From Phocaeicola fibrisolvens (GTDB lineage Bacteria; Bacteroidota; Bacteroidia; Bacteroidales; Bacteroidaceae), in assembly GCF_025567125.1 (NCBI RefSeq), contig NZ_JAOQJI010000011.1, positions 1-64,000 on the forward strand: a stretch of 64,000 nucleotides of DNA, written 5' to 3'. The notes below the pieces were generated by a model that did not search any database, was not told the DNA's origin, and worked only from the letters and a program-made list of their open reading frames with translations. The position numbers and the translations under genes were made by a program. The stretch's first letter is position 1. Each line of letters opens with the position of its first letter. Positions 35,026 to 44,370 of this stretch are shown in pieces.

Positions 35026-37335
35026 TTAAAAGGGATAACCTACAGCAAAATGAAACGCAAAGTCGCGTTTGAAATCAGGAGAGATAATGGGATAACGGTC
35101 GCGGCCGGTATACATGGGATTGATGGCCTTCATACCACCGTCGAAACGAATAATCAGGAAGTCCAGGTCGAAACGGAGTCCCAACCCGTAGGCCACCGCC
35201 AACTGCTTGTAGAAACGGTTGAACTTGAACAAGCCCTCAGGCTGAAGTTCCCGGTTGCGGATAGACCACACGTTACCTGCATCAATGAAAGCTGCTCCGT
35301 TCAGTTTCCAGAACAAATGAGTCCGATATTCCACATTCAGGTCGAGTTTGATATCTCCCGTATGGTTCACGTAATCCAGGCTGTTGCCGTCGCCCCGGTA
35401 TCCACCCGGCCCCAGCGAACGGACGCTCCATCCACGCACGCTGTTGGCTCCTCCGGAGAAATAAAGTTTCTCAAACGGCAAGCTCTTTGAGTTTCCGTAG
35501 GGTACGGCTACTCCCAGTCCCACATGAAAAACCAGCGCATTGCGATCGTCAATCATAAAGTTCTTGGCAAAATCAAAATCCGCTTTCACATACTGTGCGA
35601 AGTCAATGTTGGCCATCTGATAAGCCTCTCCATTCTTCGGACGTCCGTTAATGGCCTTCGAAAATAAATAAAGCAAGTTGCCCGATTCCTCAATGTTGAA
35701 ACGGATAGAATAGGAATTGCGCTGGGAAGTTTTCAGGCTGGCAGCCCCCGAACTGTTATAAGTATAGGTATATCCCATACGCACAATAAACAAGTCTTCG
35801 TAGCTGTAGCGAAGCAAAGGATTTTTCTCGTCCATCAAATCCAAGTACTGGCGGAAAGTTTCCGAACGGTAAGGCATGTAGATGTAGTTCAGGTCGAGTA
35901 CATCGACACGATGAGTGGCACGGTGCTTGCTCCATCGGTAGCTCCACCCTGCCGAAGCTACGGTGCGCTCAAACTCCGGACGTATTTGCCAGTTATATTT
36001 CATGGTCACTTCGGAAGTGGCCCGGCTTCTCCGTCGAAAATCTGCCGACAGGAATGGGAACATGAACTCAGGGAAGTTCAGGCTGGTTTCCACTCCATAT
36101 TCCATGTAATTGCTGTTGGCATATCCCTCCAGTCCCGTCACGGCCTCATAAGCCCCACGGAGCTTGATGGTAAAAGTTTCGGAACCTTTGAATAAATTAC
36201 GATGAGTATACGCCACAGAAGCCGCAGCTCCCAGGTCGCCGGCCGAATTGGTTCCTTCTATTTCGAAAGAAAGCGATTTGTTCTTGTTGCGTGTCAGCAT
36301 GACGTATGCATCCAGGTAAGCCGAATCAGCCTTCAACTCCTCCTGGAAACGAATATTCGAATACTTCAGGATATTCAGACGTCCCAAGGCAGAATACGTG
36401 TTCTGCACATCACGTACCCGATACAGTCGTCCTTTTTTCAGGTAATTGTAATCGCTGATTACCTGTGGACGGAGGAACATTTTGTCGACAAAATAGAAAT
36501 TCACACCTCCCGCCTGAAGAGAATCGAGCCCTCTCAGGGCATCGGCAGACAAATCGGCGAAATCCGCATCAAACACGAAATCCACATTCCGGATGTAATA
36601 TTGCCGGTGTGGCGACGGAGCATCCTCCTTCTTGCGGCGATAAGGGTGCAACTGCATAATGAGGTCTACCTTCCTCGTATTCAGCATGGTATCGGCCTGA
36701 AAAGTAATGAAATCTTTATTGAAACGATAATACCCACGGTTTTGCAGATATTGGGTGATGCGGTCACGTTCCTGATCCAGCATATTGATGTCAAACCGCA
36801 CCCCGACCTTCAAGAAAGAACGGGCAGAATCGGTCATCAGGTAATCATGTATCTGGTAATCGGCAATATCGTAAGCTATATGGGATATCAGATAAGGCTC
36901 TCCCGAATGAATCTGATAATAAACCTTGATTTTCTTTCCCTTTATCTGGCTCGACATGCTCACCTGCCCGCTCATGTATCCCATGTTGCGTACAGCCTGC
37001 TCAATCTGCACCCGTGTTTCTTCTGCCAGTACCGGGTCGTAGATGCGGGGAGCATCCCCAATCCGGTAAAGGAAACGGTTCATCCACTTGGTCGAGTCTT
37101 TTCCGGCTGCCCCGTAAATATACATGGGAAGCTTTACCAGACTGAACCACTTGGCATTGGGTGTCTGGCGCAAATAAGCACTCATTTGGGAAGACTTGAT
37201 CTCCTTGTTGTCCGACTCTACCTTCACATTGTCCAGAAGATAATGCCCCTCAGGAATGAATTTACTGACCGAACATCCGTTCAGGAAAAGCAGCAAACAC
37301 AATAAACCGACATAGTAACAGGGGGATATCTTCAT
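35026..37335 (-). CDS. TamL-type outer-membrane BamA/TamA-family lipoprotein
   Basis: This 769-aa outer-membrane protein has a lipoprotein signal (LLLFLNGC). POTRA-like segments follow (about 30-330, such as YLLDNVKVESDNKEI, and SGEPYLISHIAYDI), then a 16-strand Omp85 barrel ending in DFKRDFAFHFAVGYPF with a C-terminal Phe. The conserved Omp85 loop appears as SVRGWSVRSLGPGG, a variant of VRGF/Y. Lipidated TamA-like proteins (TamL) are a Bacteroidetes trait, usually paired with a TamB-like gene. None is adjacent here. Confidence 0.85.
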   Translation of the reverse strand: MKISPCYYVGLLCLLLFLNGCSVSKFIPEGHYLLDNVKVESDNKEIKSSQMSAYLRQTPNAKWFSLVKLPMYIYGAAGKDSTKWMNRFLYRIGDAPRIYDPVLAEETRVQIEQAVRNMGYMSGQVSMSSQIKGKKIKVYYQIHSGEPYLISHIAYDIADYQIHDYLMTDSARSFLKVGVRFDINMLDQERDRITQYLQNRGYYRFNKDFITFQADTMLNTRKVDLIMQLHPYRRKKEDAPSPHRQYYIRNVDFVFDADFADLSADALRGLDSLQAGGVNFYFVDKMFLRPQVISDYNYLKKGRLYRVRDVQNTYSALGRLNILKYSNIRFQEELKADSAYLDAYVMLTRNKNKSLSFEIEGTNSAGDLGAAASVAYTHRNLFKGSETFTIKLRGAYEAVTGLEGYANSNYMEYGVETSLNFPEFMFPFLSADFRRRSRATSEVTMKYNWQIRPEFERTVASAGWSYRWSKHRATHRVDVLDLNYIYMPYRSETFRQYLDLMDEKNPLLRYSYEDLFIVRMGYTYTYNSSGAASLKTSQRNSYSIRFNIEESGNLLYLFSKAINGRPKNGEAYQMANIDFAQYVKADFDFAKNFMIDDRNALVFHVGLGVAVPYGNSKSLPFEKLYFSGGANSVRGWSVRSLGPGGYRGDGNSLDYVNHTGDIKLDLNVEYRTHLFWKLNGAAFIDAGNVWSIRNRELQPEGLFKFNRFYKQLAVAYGLGLRFDLDFLIIRFDGGMKAINPMYTGRDRYPIISPDFKRDFAFHFAVGYPF

Positions 37336-37366
37336 ACAAGTAACGAGGTATATACAAATTTACATG

Positions 37367-37405
37367 CAAAGATAGGCAATAATTAAAAATATCTTCTTAG
37401 CTTTG
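37367..37405. promoter_or_regulatory. Divergent promoters of tamL-type gene and trmH-like gene
   Basis: The minus-strand box TATCTTTG is at 37367-37374. The plus-strand box TAGCTTTG is at 37398-37405, 34 nt before the ATG at 37440. Both match TAnnTTTG. Confidence 0.6.
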
Positions 37406-37439
37406 TTCTTAAAATATAATTAAAAATCTGCGCCCTACT

Positions 37440-38198
37440 ATGCTGAGCAAAAACAGAATCAAATACATCCGGTCACTGGAAATGAAAAAATACCGGAAAG
37501 CCGAAAAAGCATTTCTGGCCGAAGGCAACAAACTGGTACACGACCTGCTGGGACATTTTTCCTGCAAACTGCTGGTAGCTACTACCTCCTGGCTGGAAGC
37601 GAACCCTCGCCTGATAGCCCAGGAGACGATTGAGGTCTCTCCTGAAGAGCTAAGTCGCGCCAGTCTGCTGAAAACACCGCAGGAAGTGCTGGCCGTATTT
37701 GAAATTCCGTCGTACACCCGCGATGATACCTTGCCGGCCCGCTCACTCTGTCTGGCACTCGACGACGTACAGGACCCGGGCAACCTGGGTACCATCATCC
37801 GCATCGCCGACTGGTTCGGCATTACACACATCTTCTGTTCCCAAGGCACAGTCGACGCCTTCAACCCGAAAACCGTACAGGCAACCATGGGAGCACTGGC
37901 GCGGGTGAAACTGCACTATTGCGACCTGAAAGAATTTATCCGCACGCAAGCGGCCCGGCACGTTCCCGTATTCGGTACCTTCCTCGACGGAGGAAACATC
38001 TATTCACAAGAGCTGTCAGACCACGGAGTGATTGTCATGGGAAACGAAGGGAACGGAGTAAGCCAGGAAGTAGAAGCCCTCGTATCCCACAAGCTGCTTA
38101 TCCCCAACTATCCGCAAGGACAGGAAACCAGCGAATCGCTGAACGTGGCCGTAGCTACAGCCATTGTCTGTGCCGAATTCCGCCGCCGCATGTCATAG
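37440..38198 (+). CDS. SpoU/TrmH-family RNA 2'-O-methyltransferase
   Basis: This 252-aa enzyme has a substrate-binding N-terminal domain (KYRKAEKAFLAEGNKLVHDLL) and a SPOUT methyltransferase domain with the three SpoU motifs: ALDDVQDPGNLGTIIRIADWFG, IVMGNEGNGVSQEV and IPNYPQGQETSESLNVAVATAI. It methylates ribose 2'-OH in rRNA or tRNA; the exact site is unknown. It is divergent from the tamL-type gene and ends with a 6-nt overlap with the convergent gene at 38193. Confidence 0.92.
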   Translation: MLSKNRIKYIRSLEMKKYRKAEKAFLAEGNKLVHDLLGHFSCKLLVATTSWLEANPRLIAQETIEVSPEELSRASLLKTPQEVLAVFEIPSYTRDDTLPARSLCLALDDVQDPGNLGTIIRIADWFGITHIFCSQGTVDAFNPKTVQATMGALARVKLHYCDLKEFIRTQAARHVPVFGTFLDGGNIYSQELSDHGVIVMGNEGNGVSQEVEALVSHKLLIPNYPQGQETSESLNVAVATAIVCAEFRRRMS

Positions 38199-38528
38199 GC
38201 TGACCAACCGGCTTCCGGCGGTAAATGCCATCGACAGCACATCGAACGCAACAACCTGAAAGGCCTTGAGAGGCTCACCGGCTTCCACCCCCTCAGATAT
38301 ACGAGAGCAAAAAGCCTGAAAGGACTCTCCTGTCCGGATTTCAGGCTGTGACGGAGCAAGAATCACCAAGCCTCCCAGCCAGACGGTGTGCCGCATTTCC
38401 GCCTCCAGCGGCTCTACCGACACACAGCATCCACTTCCTTCGTCTACCCCGATGCGCTGCATGCGAAACAAACGGTTCTGTCCCGCATGCCAAAGGAAAT
38501 GAGAAGCATAATATTTCATTTTCTCCAC
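38193..38528 (-). CDS. Small conserved protein of unknown function
   Basis: This 111-aa protein starts at GTG 38528 or ATG 38519 (MKYYASHFLWHAGQNRLFRM). No domain is recognised. It starts 2 nt after the DUF4296-type gene on the same strand, so it is probably the last gene of the lspA operon. Its 3' end overlaps the convergent methyltransferase gene by 6 nt. The composition (EGSGCCVSVEPLEAEMRHTV) looks like a real soluble protein. Confidence 0.6.
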   Translation of the reverse strand: MEKMKYYASHFLWHAGQNRLFRMQRIGVDEGSGCCVSVEPLEAEMRHTVWLGGLVILAPSQPEIRTGESFQAFCSRISEGVEAGEPLKAFQVVAFDVLSMAFTAGSRLVSL

Positions 38529-38530
38529 AA

Positions 38531-39403
38531 TTAACGTCTCATGATTCTCGCGCGCTGAATGCGTGGCAAGGAGTCCCTTCGAAGAGAGTCTCTATGCAAA
38601 GAATCCACGGGAACCACGACTGAATCAAGCACATTCACCGCGGGTGTCTCGTACATCCGGTAACGCATCAGCTGAATGCCGCTGAGCAAGACAGAACTCT
38701 TTTCCGCTCCGGAATAATACATAAAGCCGCTCACGTTCTTGAAATTGAAAGCCGAATCCGGACGAAGGAACAGACGTTGCATGCCTGAACCACTCACCAC
38801 ACGAGTAATTCCCTGCACACTGTCATTGTCAAACGTCACATTCAATCCCATCACGACTTTCCCACGCATTTTTCCTGCAGGCATAAACGAAAGATGTGCC
38901 TCCAAAACCAGGTTATCCTTCGGATGGAAGGAAGTATCGGCTTTCAAATCAAATACGGCCTTGTTGGTCAACGGTGCAGAAGTCAGCCAGTAAATGGTAC
39001 GGTCCTGCCACAAATCCACTGTATCTCCCGACAGCGACACCGACATTTCCCCGCTATGACGGGCTACCTGCTTCTTCAAACGGTCTGACGTATCGTTCAT
39101 CCGCTTCTGCAAGTTCTGGTAAATGTTCGACATCTCGTCGCTGTGGCGCGAGTACCACGCCATCGAAGAATCAAATTCCGCCTCCGTGACGTGGTGTTTC
39201 TTGAACACATAGGCAAGGTAGGCCTCCTTCTTATAGTTTTCAGAATACGGCAAATCGGCACTCAGCGTCGTGGCCAGGTGATAATCATAAAGTAGATTCT
39301 CCATGGCCTGAGGCTGAATAATCTCCTTAGGCACTTTCTTGCCGCATCCGAACAGGCCGCACAGCATCATGGCCGAAATCCCTATAACCGCTATCCGTTT
39401 CAT
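38531..39403 (-). CDS. DUF4296-type lipoprotein
   Basis: This 290-aa protein has a lipoprotein signal (MMLCGLFGC). A conserved helical N-terminal segment, PKEIIQPQAMENLLYDYHLA and YKKEAYLAYVFKKHHVTEAE, fits the Bacteroidales DUF4296 family. The C-terminal half is beta-rich, with a low-complexity basic tail (DSLHRDSLRRDSLPR). It overlaps lspA by 4 nt (ATGA). Coupling to lspA, the lipoprotein signal peptidase, suggests that it is itself an lspA substrate in the envelope. Function is unknown. Confidence 0.8.
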   Translation of the reverse strand: MKRIAVIGISAMMLCGLFGCGKKVPKEIIQPQAMENLLYDYHLATTLSADLPYSENYKKEAYLAYVFKKHHVTEAEFDSSMAWYSRHSDEMSNIYQNLQKRMNDTSDRLKKQVARHSGEMSVSLSGDTVDLWQDRTIYWLTSAPLTNKAVFDLKADTSFHPKDNLVLEAHLSFMPAGKMRGKVVMGLNVTFDNDSVQGITRVVSGSGMQRLFLRPDSAFNFKNVSGFMYYSGAEKSSVLLSGIQLMRYRMYETPAVNVLDSVVVPVDSLHRDSLRRDSLPRIQRARIMRR

Positions 39404-40056
39404 TTCTTGGCTTCTTTGGAAGTAGTGGACTCTGTACGGGCACCCGTATTCAGGTAGCGCGAATAAAAAATGAGCAATGCAATGATGCCGCAGCTGATGG
39501 CCGCATCGGCAAAATTGAATATCGGACTGAAGAAGATAAAATGGTCACCTCCCACAAAAGGCATCCAGTCGGGCCAGTAGGTGTCGATAATCGGGAAATA
39601 GAACATGTCCACCACCTTTCCGTGCAGCCAGCTGGAATAGCCTTCACCCAGCGGCACCCACGAAGCAATCTGCGAATGTGTGCTCTCACTGAAAATCTCG
39701 CCATAGAACACACAGTCGATGATGTTGCCCACCGCTCCGGCCAGAATCAGGGAAAGACACACCAGGTAACCGTTCTTCACTTTGTCCGTGGTCCGTTTCA
39801 CCAGCTTGGTAATGTACACCGTAATCAACACGGCCGCCACAATGCGGAACAGCGTCAGAAACAGTTTGGCGAAAATCTCAAGCCCGAAAGCCATACCGTT
39901 GTTTTCGGTGAAATAAATATAAAACCAGTCGGTCACATGAATGTTCTCATGCAGAAACATGTTTGTCTTTACCGAAATCTTGATAAGCTGGTCAATAATC
40001 AGCACCCCTGCCACCACAAGAGCGGCCAGACGACCCTGAGTGAGAAATTTCTTCAT
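39400..40056 (-). CDS. lspA: Lipoprotein signal peptidase (SPase II)
   Basis: This 218-aa inner-membrane aspartyl protease removes signal peptides from lipidated prolipoproteins. Catalytic motifs are present: GAVGNIIDCVFYG and FNFADAAISCG, each with its active Asp. Four membrane helices are visible. The protein is longer than E. coli LspA because of an inserted loop (GEIFSESTHSQIASWVPLGE), as in other Bacteroidetes. ATG 40056 (MKKFLTQGRL) is chosen; the in-frame upstream residues look non-coding. Confidence 0.93.
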   Translation of the reverse strand: MKKFLTQGRLAALVVAGVLIIDQLIKISVKTNMFLHENIHVTDWFYIYFTENNGMAFGLEIFAKLFLTLFRIVAAVLITVYITKLVKRTTDKVKNGYLVCLSLILAGAVGNIIDCVFYGEIFSESTHSQIASWVPLGEGYSSWLHGKVVDMFYFPIIDTYWPDWMPFVGGDHFIFFSPIFNFADAAISCGIIALLIFYSRYLNTGARTESTTSKEAKK

Positions 40057-40176
40057 CTTCTTTAAATTACAAATCAATTCAAAAAAATTGAGAACTGAAA
40101 ATTGAAAACAGGCCACTCTGAAAAGCAGTGTTTTTCAACCTTCAATTCCCAACTTCGAGTTAAAAACTAATGTTCG

Positions 40177-40557
40177 TTACTTCTTTCCATGCTGCTTGGC
40201 TTCAATGCTCAATGTGGCATGAGGAACCGCACGAAGACGCTCAGCGGGAATCAACTTTCCTGTTTCACGACAGATTCCGTAGGTTTTGTTTTCAATACGT
40301 ACCAGTGCCGCACGCAGGTTTTGAATGAACTTCAGCTGACGAGCTGCCAGACGAGTGGTTTCTTCCTTCGACAATGTGTTGGCTCCTTCTTCCAAGACCT
40401 TGTATGTAGGAGATGTATCGTCTGTATCGTTCCCATCCGTGTTCATTATACTACTTTTCAGTTTCTCATAGTCGCGTTCCGCGAGCTGAAGTTTTTCCAT
40501 GATAATGGCGCGGAATTCTTCAAGTTCAGCGTCAGAATACCTCGTTTTTTCAGCCAT
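40177..40557 (-). CDS. DksA/TraR-like protein with degenerate zinc finger
   Basis: The protein is 126 aa. An N-terminal coiled coil (ELEEFRAIIMEKLQLAERDYEKLK) is followed by a C-terminal DksA-type segment, TYGICRETGKLIPAERLRAV and PHATLSIEA. Canonical DksA binds the RNA polymerase secondary channel and has four zinc-ligand cysteines (CxxC...CxxC). Here only the first cysteine remains; the others are T, L and E or nearby residues. A metal-free DksA-like fold is therefore likely, as known for some proteobacterial DksA2 proteins with fewer cysteines. It is encoded between ileS and lspA. Confidence 0.85.
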   Translation of the reverse strand: MAEKTRYSDAELEEFRAIIMEKLQLAERDYEKLKSSIMNTDGNDTDDTSPTYKVLEEGANTLSKEETTRLAARQLKFIQNLRAALVRIENKTYGICRETGKLIPAERLRAVPHATLSIEAKQHGKK

Positions 40558-40586
40558 AGTGCTTAAAGTTTTAAGTTAATAATAGT

Positions 40587-40613
40587 ATCCACCCGGCACA
40601 GAACCGGGTGGAT
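40587..40613 (-). terminator. Stem-loop after ileS
   Basis: ATCCACCCGG (40587-40596) and CCGGGTGGAT (40604-40613) form a perfect 10-bp stem 10 nt after the ileS stop. The following minus-strand sequence is AT-rich but not a clean T-run, so it may act as a processing or weak termination hairpin. Confidence 0.6.
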
Positions 40614-40622
40614 GAGTTCATA

Positions 40623-43600
40623 TTACAATTTCGTTACATTTACATACAACGAAAAGTCATCAAAACTAATTTCCGTGCCGTTTTCCACCTCATCGGCCAG
40701 AACCAATGAGTTAGCCAGCACTTGGTTGCAAATATAAGTATTATATTCATTTATCGCGTCATCGGTATTCGGATTTTTTGACAGCACGATGGCAATCTTG
40801 TCGGTAATCTCGAAACCGCTGCTCTTACGGATGTTCTGAATACGGTTCACCAGTTCACGGGCGATACCTTCACGCTTCAGTTCGTCGGTCACGGTCACTT
40901 CCAGCGCTACGGTCAGTTTGCCTTCATTGGCTACCAGCCAGCCCGGGATGTCCTCGCTGAAGATTTCCACATCCGATGCTTCCACTACGGCCTCCCCGCC
41001 TTCCAGCTGGAAGGTGTAGCTTCCGTTCTTCTCCAGTTCGGCGATGGCTTCCTGCGACATGCCTGCCACGGCAGCAGCTACGGCCTTCATCTGTTTTCCG
41101 AATTTCGGGCCCAGCTTCTTGAAGTCGCATTTCACTTTCTTCACCAGCACACCTGCCCCACCGTCCACGAACTTGATTTCCTTCACGTTCACCTCGTTCA
41201 TGATCAGGTCTTTCACTGCCTCGATATGCTGTTTCTGTGCTTCGTCTACCACCGGAATCATGATACACTGCAGCGGCTGACGCACCTTGATGTTCACCTT
41301 ACGGCGCAAAGCCAGTACCATAGAAGTAACATCCTGTGCCATCTGCATACGGGCTTCCAGTTCCGCATTGATCAGGCTTTCGTCGGCTACCGGGAACTTG
41401 GCAAGGTGTACAGAAACCACCTGGTCGCGTCCGGTCACGCCAATCAAGTCCATATACAGACGGTCGGCATAGAACGGAGCAATCGGTGCCATCAGTTTGG
41501 CTACGGTCTCCAAGCAAGTGTAGAGTGTCTGATAAGCAGACAGCTTATCGGTCGACATGGCACTGCCCCAGAAACGTTTACGGTTCAGACGCACGTACCA
41601 GTTACTCAAGTTATCGTTTACAAAGTCGGTAATCAGACGTCCGGCCTTGGTCGGTTCGTAATCCGTAAAGCAAGCATCCACGTTCTTGATCAGCGTGTTC
41701 AGCAACGACAGAATCCAGCGGTCGATTTCCGGACGTTCGTTCATCGGCACGTCCTTCTCCGCGTAGGTAAAGCCATCCACGTTGGCATACAAGGCAAAGA
41801 ATGAATACGTGTTGTACAAGGTACCGAAGAACTTGCGGCGTACTTCGTCCACTCCTTCCGTATCAAACTTCAGATTGTCCCACGGAGAAGAGTTCGTAAT
41901 CATGTACCAGCGCAACGGGTCGGAACCGAACTTCTCGATGGCACCGAACGGGTCGACGGCATTGCCCAGACGCTTCGACATCTTGTTGCCGTTCTTGTCG
42001 AGCACCAGACCATTGGAGATGACGTTCTTGTAAGCCACACTGTCGAACACCATCGTAGCGATGGCATGCAGCGTGAAGAACCATCCACGTGTCTGGTCTA
42101 CCCCTTCCGCAATGAAGTCAGCCGGATAGTAGCTGCGAGAGTCTATCAGTTCCTTGTTTTCAAACGGATAGTGCAACTGTGCATACGGCATGGAACCTGA
42201 ATCGAACCATACGTCAATCAAATCCGACTCACGCTTCATCGGCTTGCCCGAAGCAGATACCAGGATGATGTCGTCTACATACGGACGGTGCAAGTCAATC
42301 TTGTCGTAGTTCTCCTTATTATATACGCCCGGCTGGAATCCCAGTTTCTTGTACGGATTTTCCGTCATGAAACCGGCAGCCACCGATTTTTCAATTTCGT
42401 TATACAGTTCTTCTACTGAACCGATGCAGATTTCCTCGCCTTCCTCGCTTCTCCAGATAGGCAGCGGTGTACCCCAGTAGCGCGAACGGCTCAAGTTCCA
42501 GTCGTTCAGGTTTTCCAACCATTTTCCGAAACGGCCTGAACCCGTAGATTCCGGTTTCCAGTTGATGGTCTTGTTCAGTTCCATCATACGTTCCTTGCAA
42601 GCCGTAGAACGGATGAACCAGCTGTCCAGCGGATAATACAACACCGGTTTGTCGGTACGCCAGCAGTGCGGATAGTTGTGCACATGCTTTTCGGTCTTGA
42701 ACGCCAGTCCCTGCTGTTTCAGCATCATGCAGATATACACGTCGAGTGATTCGGCTGCCTGAGCAGCTTTCTCGTCGTATTTGCCGTCGACGGTAAACTG
42801 CGGGTCGTATGCGTTCTTCACCCAGCGGCCTTGGTATTCCTTGTATTTCTCTACATCCACACATTCCTTCACGAACGCCTCATCCAGTTCCTCCATCAGA
42901 TAGAACTTACCGGTCAGGTCGACCATCGGACGAGTTTCACCCTTTTTGTTGATCATGAACAAAGAAGGGATGCCCGCCGCACGTGCCACGTTGGCATCGT
43001 CGGCACCGAATGTCGGCGCGATGTGTACGATACCCGTACCGTCTTCCGTAGTCACATAGTCACCCGGAATCACGCGGAACGCTTTGTCGGCAGCCTCTTT
43101 CCATGTACCGTCTTCGGCAGCTTCCACCGGTTTCACCCACGGGATAAGCTGTTCGTATTCCATACCCACGAGGTCGGTACCCTTGTACTCACCAACCACC
43201 TTGAACGGAACCAGTTTGTCGCCCGGCTTGTAGTCTTCCAGTGCCAAACCTTCCGCCTTCTTGTTGAAGTGCGCATACAGCAACGGTTTGGCCAGTACCA
43301 CCGTCATTTTCTCGCCATTGTATGAATTGTATGTCTGTACGGCCACGTAGTCAATCTTCGGGCCCACGCAGAGAGCCGTATTTGAAGGCAAAGTCCACGG
43401 AGTAGTCGTCCATGCGATGAAGTACGGTGTACCCCACTCCGCCATTTCCGGTTTCGGGTTCTTCATCTTGAACTGAGCCACCACGGTCAGGTCTTTCACG
43501 TCGCGGTAGCATCCCGGCTGGTTCAGCTCGTGCGAGCTCAATCCCGTACCAGCAGCCGGAGAATACGGCTGGATGGTGTAACCCTTGTAGAGCAAGCCTT

Positions 43601-44111
43601 TCTTGTAAAGCTGTTGCAACAGCCACCACAAGGTTTCAATGTAGCGGTTGTCGTAAGTGATGTACGGGTTGTCCAGGTCTACCCAGTAACCCATCTTATG
43701 TGTAAGGTCGGTCCATTCTTTCGTGAACTTCATGACATCCGTGCGGCAGTGCTTGTTGTAGTCTGCCACCGAAATCGTTTTACCGATATCCTCCTTGGTG
43801 ATGCCCAGTGCCTTTTCCACTCCCAGTTCCACCGGCAGTCCGTGTGTGTCCCATCCGGCTTTACGCTTTACCTGGAAGCCCTTCATGGTCTTGAAACGGC
43901 AGAATGTATCCTTAATCGTACGCGCCATTACGTGGTGAATGCCCGGCATACCGTTGGCTGAAGGGGGACCTTCGTAAAACACGAAAGAAGGACATCCCTC
44001 ACGTTCCGTCATACTTTTGGAAAACACATCGTTCTCATCCCATGTTTTCAGCACCTCCTTGTTGATTTCCGACAAGTTGAGCTGCGAATATTCAGTAAAC
44101 TTCTTACTCAT
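40623..44111 (-). CDS. ileS: Isoleucyl-tRNA synthetase
   Basis: This 1162-aa class I synthetase charges tRNA-Ile. The HIGH-type motif is GPPSANGMPGIHH and the KMSKS-type motif is NKMSKRLGN. WTTTPWTLPSNTALCVG marks the CP1 editing domain. The length and C-terminal tail match the eukaryote-like (IleS2) group found in many Bacteroidetes, which is often less sensitive to mupirocin (family knowledge, not tested here). It has two overlapping -7 boxes upstream. Confidence 0.97.
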   Translation of the reverse strand: MSKKFTEYSQLNLSEINKEVLKTWDENDVFSKSMTEREGCPSFVFYEGPPSANGMPGIHHVMARTIKDTFCRFKTMKGFQVKRKAGWDTHGLPVELGVEKALGITKEDIGKTISVADYNKHCRTDVMKFTKEWTDLTHKMGYWVDLDNPYITYDNRYIETLWWLLQQLYKKGLLYKGYTIQPYSPAAGTGLSSHELNQPGCYRDVKDLTVVAQFKMKNPKPEMAEWGTPYFIAWTTTPWTLPSNTALCVGPKIDYVAVQTYNSYNGEKMTVVLAKPLLYAHFNKKAEGLALEDYKPGDKLVPFKVVGEYKGTDLVGMEYEQLIPWVKPVEAAEDGTWKEAADKAFRVIPGDYVTTEDGTGIVHIAPTFGADDANVARAAGIPSLFMINKKGETRPMVDLTGKFYLMEELDEAFVKECVDVEKYKEYQGRWVKNAYDPQFTVDGKYDEKAAQAAESLDVYICMMLKQQGLAFKTEKHVHNYPHCWRTDKPVLYYPLDSWFIRSTACKERMMELNKTINWKPESTGSGRFGKWLENLNDWNLSRSRYWGTPLPIWRSEEGEEICIGSVEELYNEIEKSVAAGFMTENPYKKLGFQPGVYNKENYDKIDLHRPYVDDIILVSASGKPMKRESDLIDVWFDSGSMPYAQLHYPFENKELIDSRSYYPADFIAEGVDQTRGWFFTLHAIATMVFDSVAYKNVISNGLVLDKNGNKMSKRLGNAVDPFGAIEKFGSDPLRWYMITNSSPWDNLKFDTEGVDEVRRKFFGTLYNTYSFFALYANVDGFTYAEKDVPMNERPEIDRWILSLLNTLIKNVDACFTDYEPTKAGRLITDFVNDNLSNWYVRLNRKRFWGSAMSTDKLSAYQTLYTCLETVAKLMAPIAPFYADRLYMDLIGVTGRDQVVSVHLAKFPVADESLINAELEARMQMAQDVTSMVLALRRKVNIKVRQPLQCIMIPVVDEAQKQHIEAVKDLIMNEVNVKEIKFVDGGAGVLVKKVKCDFKKLGPKFGKQMKAVAAAVAGMSQEAIAELEKNGSYTFQLEGGEAVVEASDVEIFSEDIPGWLVANEGKLTVALEVTVTDELKREGIARELVNRIQNIRKSSGFEITDKIAIVLSKNPNTDDAINEYNTYICNQVLANSLVLADEVENGTEISFDDFSLYVNVTKL

Positions 44112-44163
44112 AATTATTATGTGATTTTTTATCTATTATCTAGTTTATCAGGAAGAACCCTCC

Positions 44164-44184
44164 CAAATTTAGGCTGCAAATTTA
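44164..44184 (-). promoter_or_regulatory. Two -7 boxes upstream of ileS
   Basis: TAAATTTG occurs twice on the minus strand (44177-44184 and 44164-44171), within 75 nt of the ileS start. Either could be the promoter. Confidence 0.5.
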
Positions 44185-44247
44185 TAAGAAAAAAAAGTTA
44201 TATAAAAGAAATCGGCAGAAAAACGATGAAGGGACTGACGAAGAGAA

Positions 44248-44370
44248 CTACTTTCTCTTCGCCAACTCGGAGGATATCATTTCGGCTTGCTTGATAACCG
44301 TCTCTGTAGCGAGCATTTGCATATCCGGCAGATAACCATAACGGCGTAACAGGCGTTTGAAAATCATCAT
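44248..44370 (-). CDS. 40-aa ORF at the end of the DUF262/ATPase operon
   Basis: A 41-codon frame starts at ATG 44370, overlapping the upstream stop as ATGA, and ends at TAG 44248-44250. The peptide begins MMIFKRLLRRYGYLPDMQML and ends ISSELAKRK. It is basic and helical. The stop lies in a 9-bp hairpin (CGAAGAGAA / TTCTCTTCG, near 44240-44262) that may serve as the terminator. The overlap and downstream hairpin favour a real fourth gene. Function is unknown. Confidence 0.5.
   Translation of the reverse strand: MMIFKRLLRRYGYLPDMQMLATETVIKQAEMISSELAKRK

Noticed and set aside
44190..44260. T-box or other riboswitch before ileS
   Set aside because: The ileS leader is only about 50-70 nt, AT-rich and without an antiterminator or specifier-loop pattern. 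T-boxes are not expected in Bacteroidetes.
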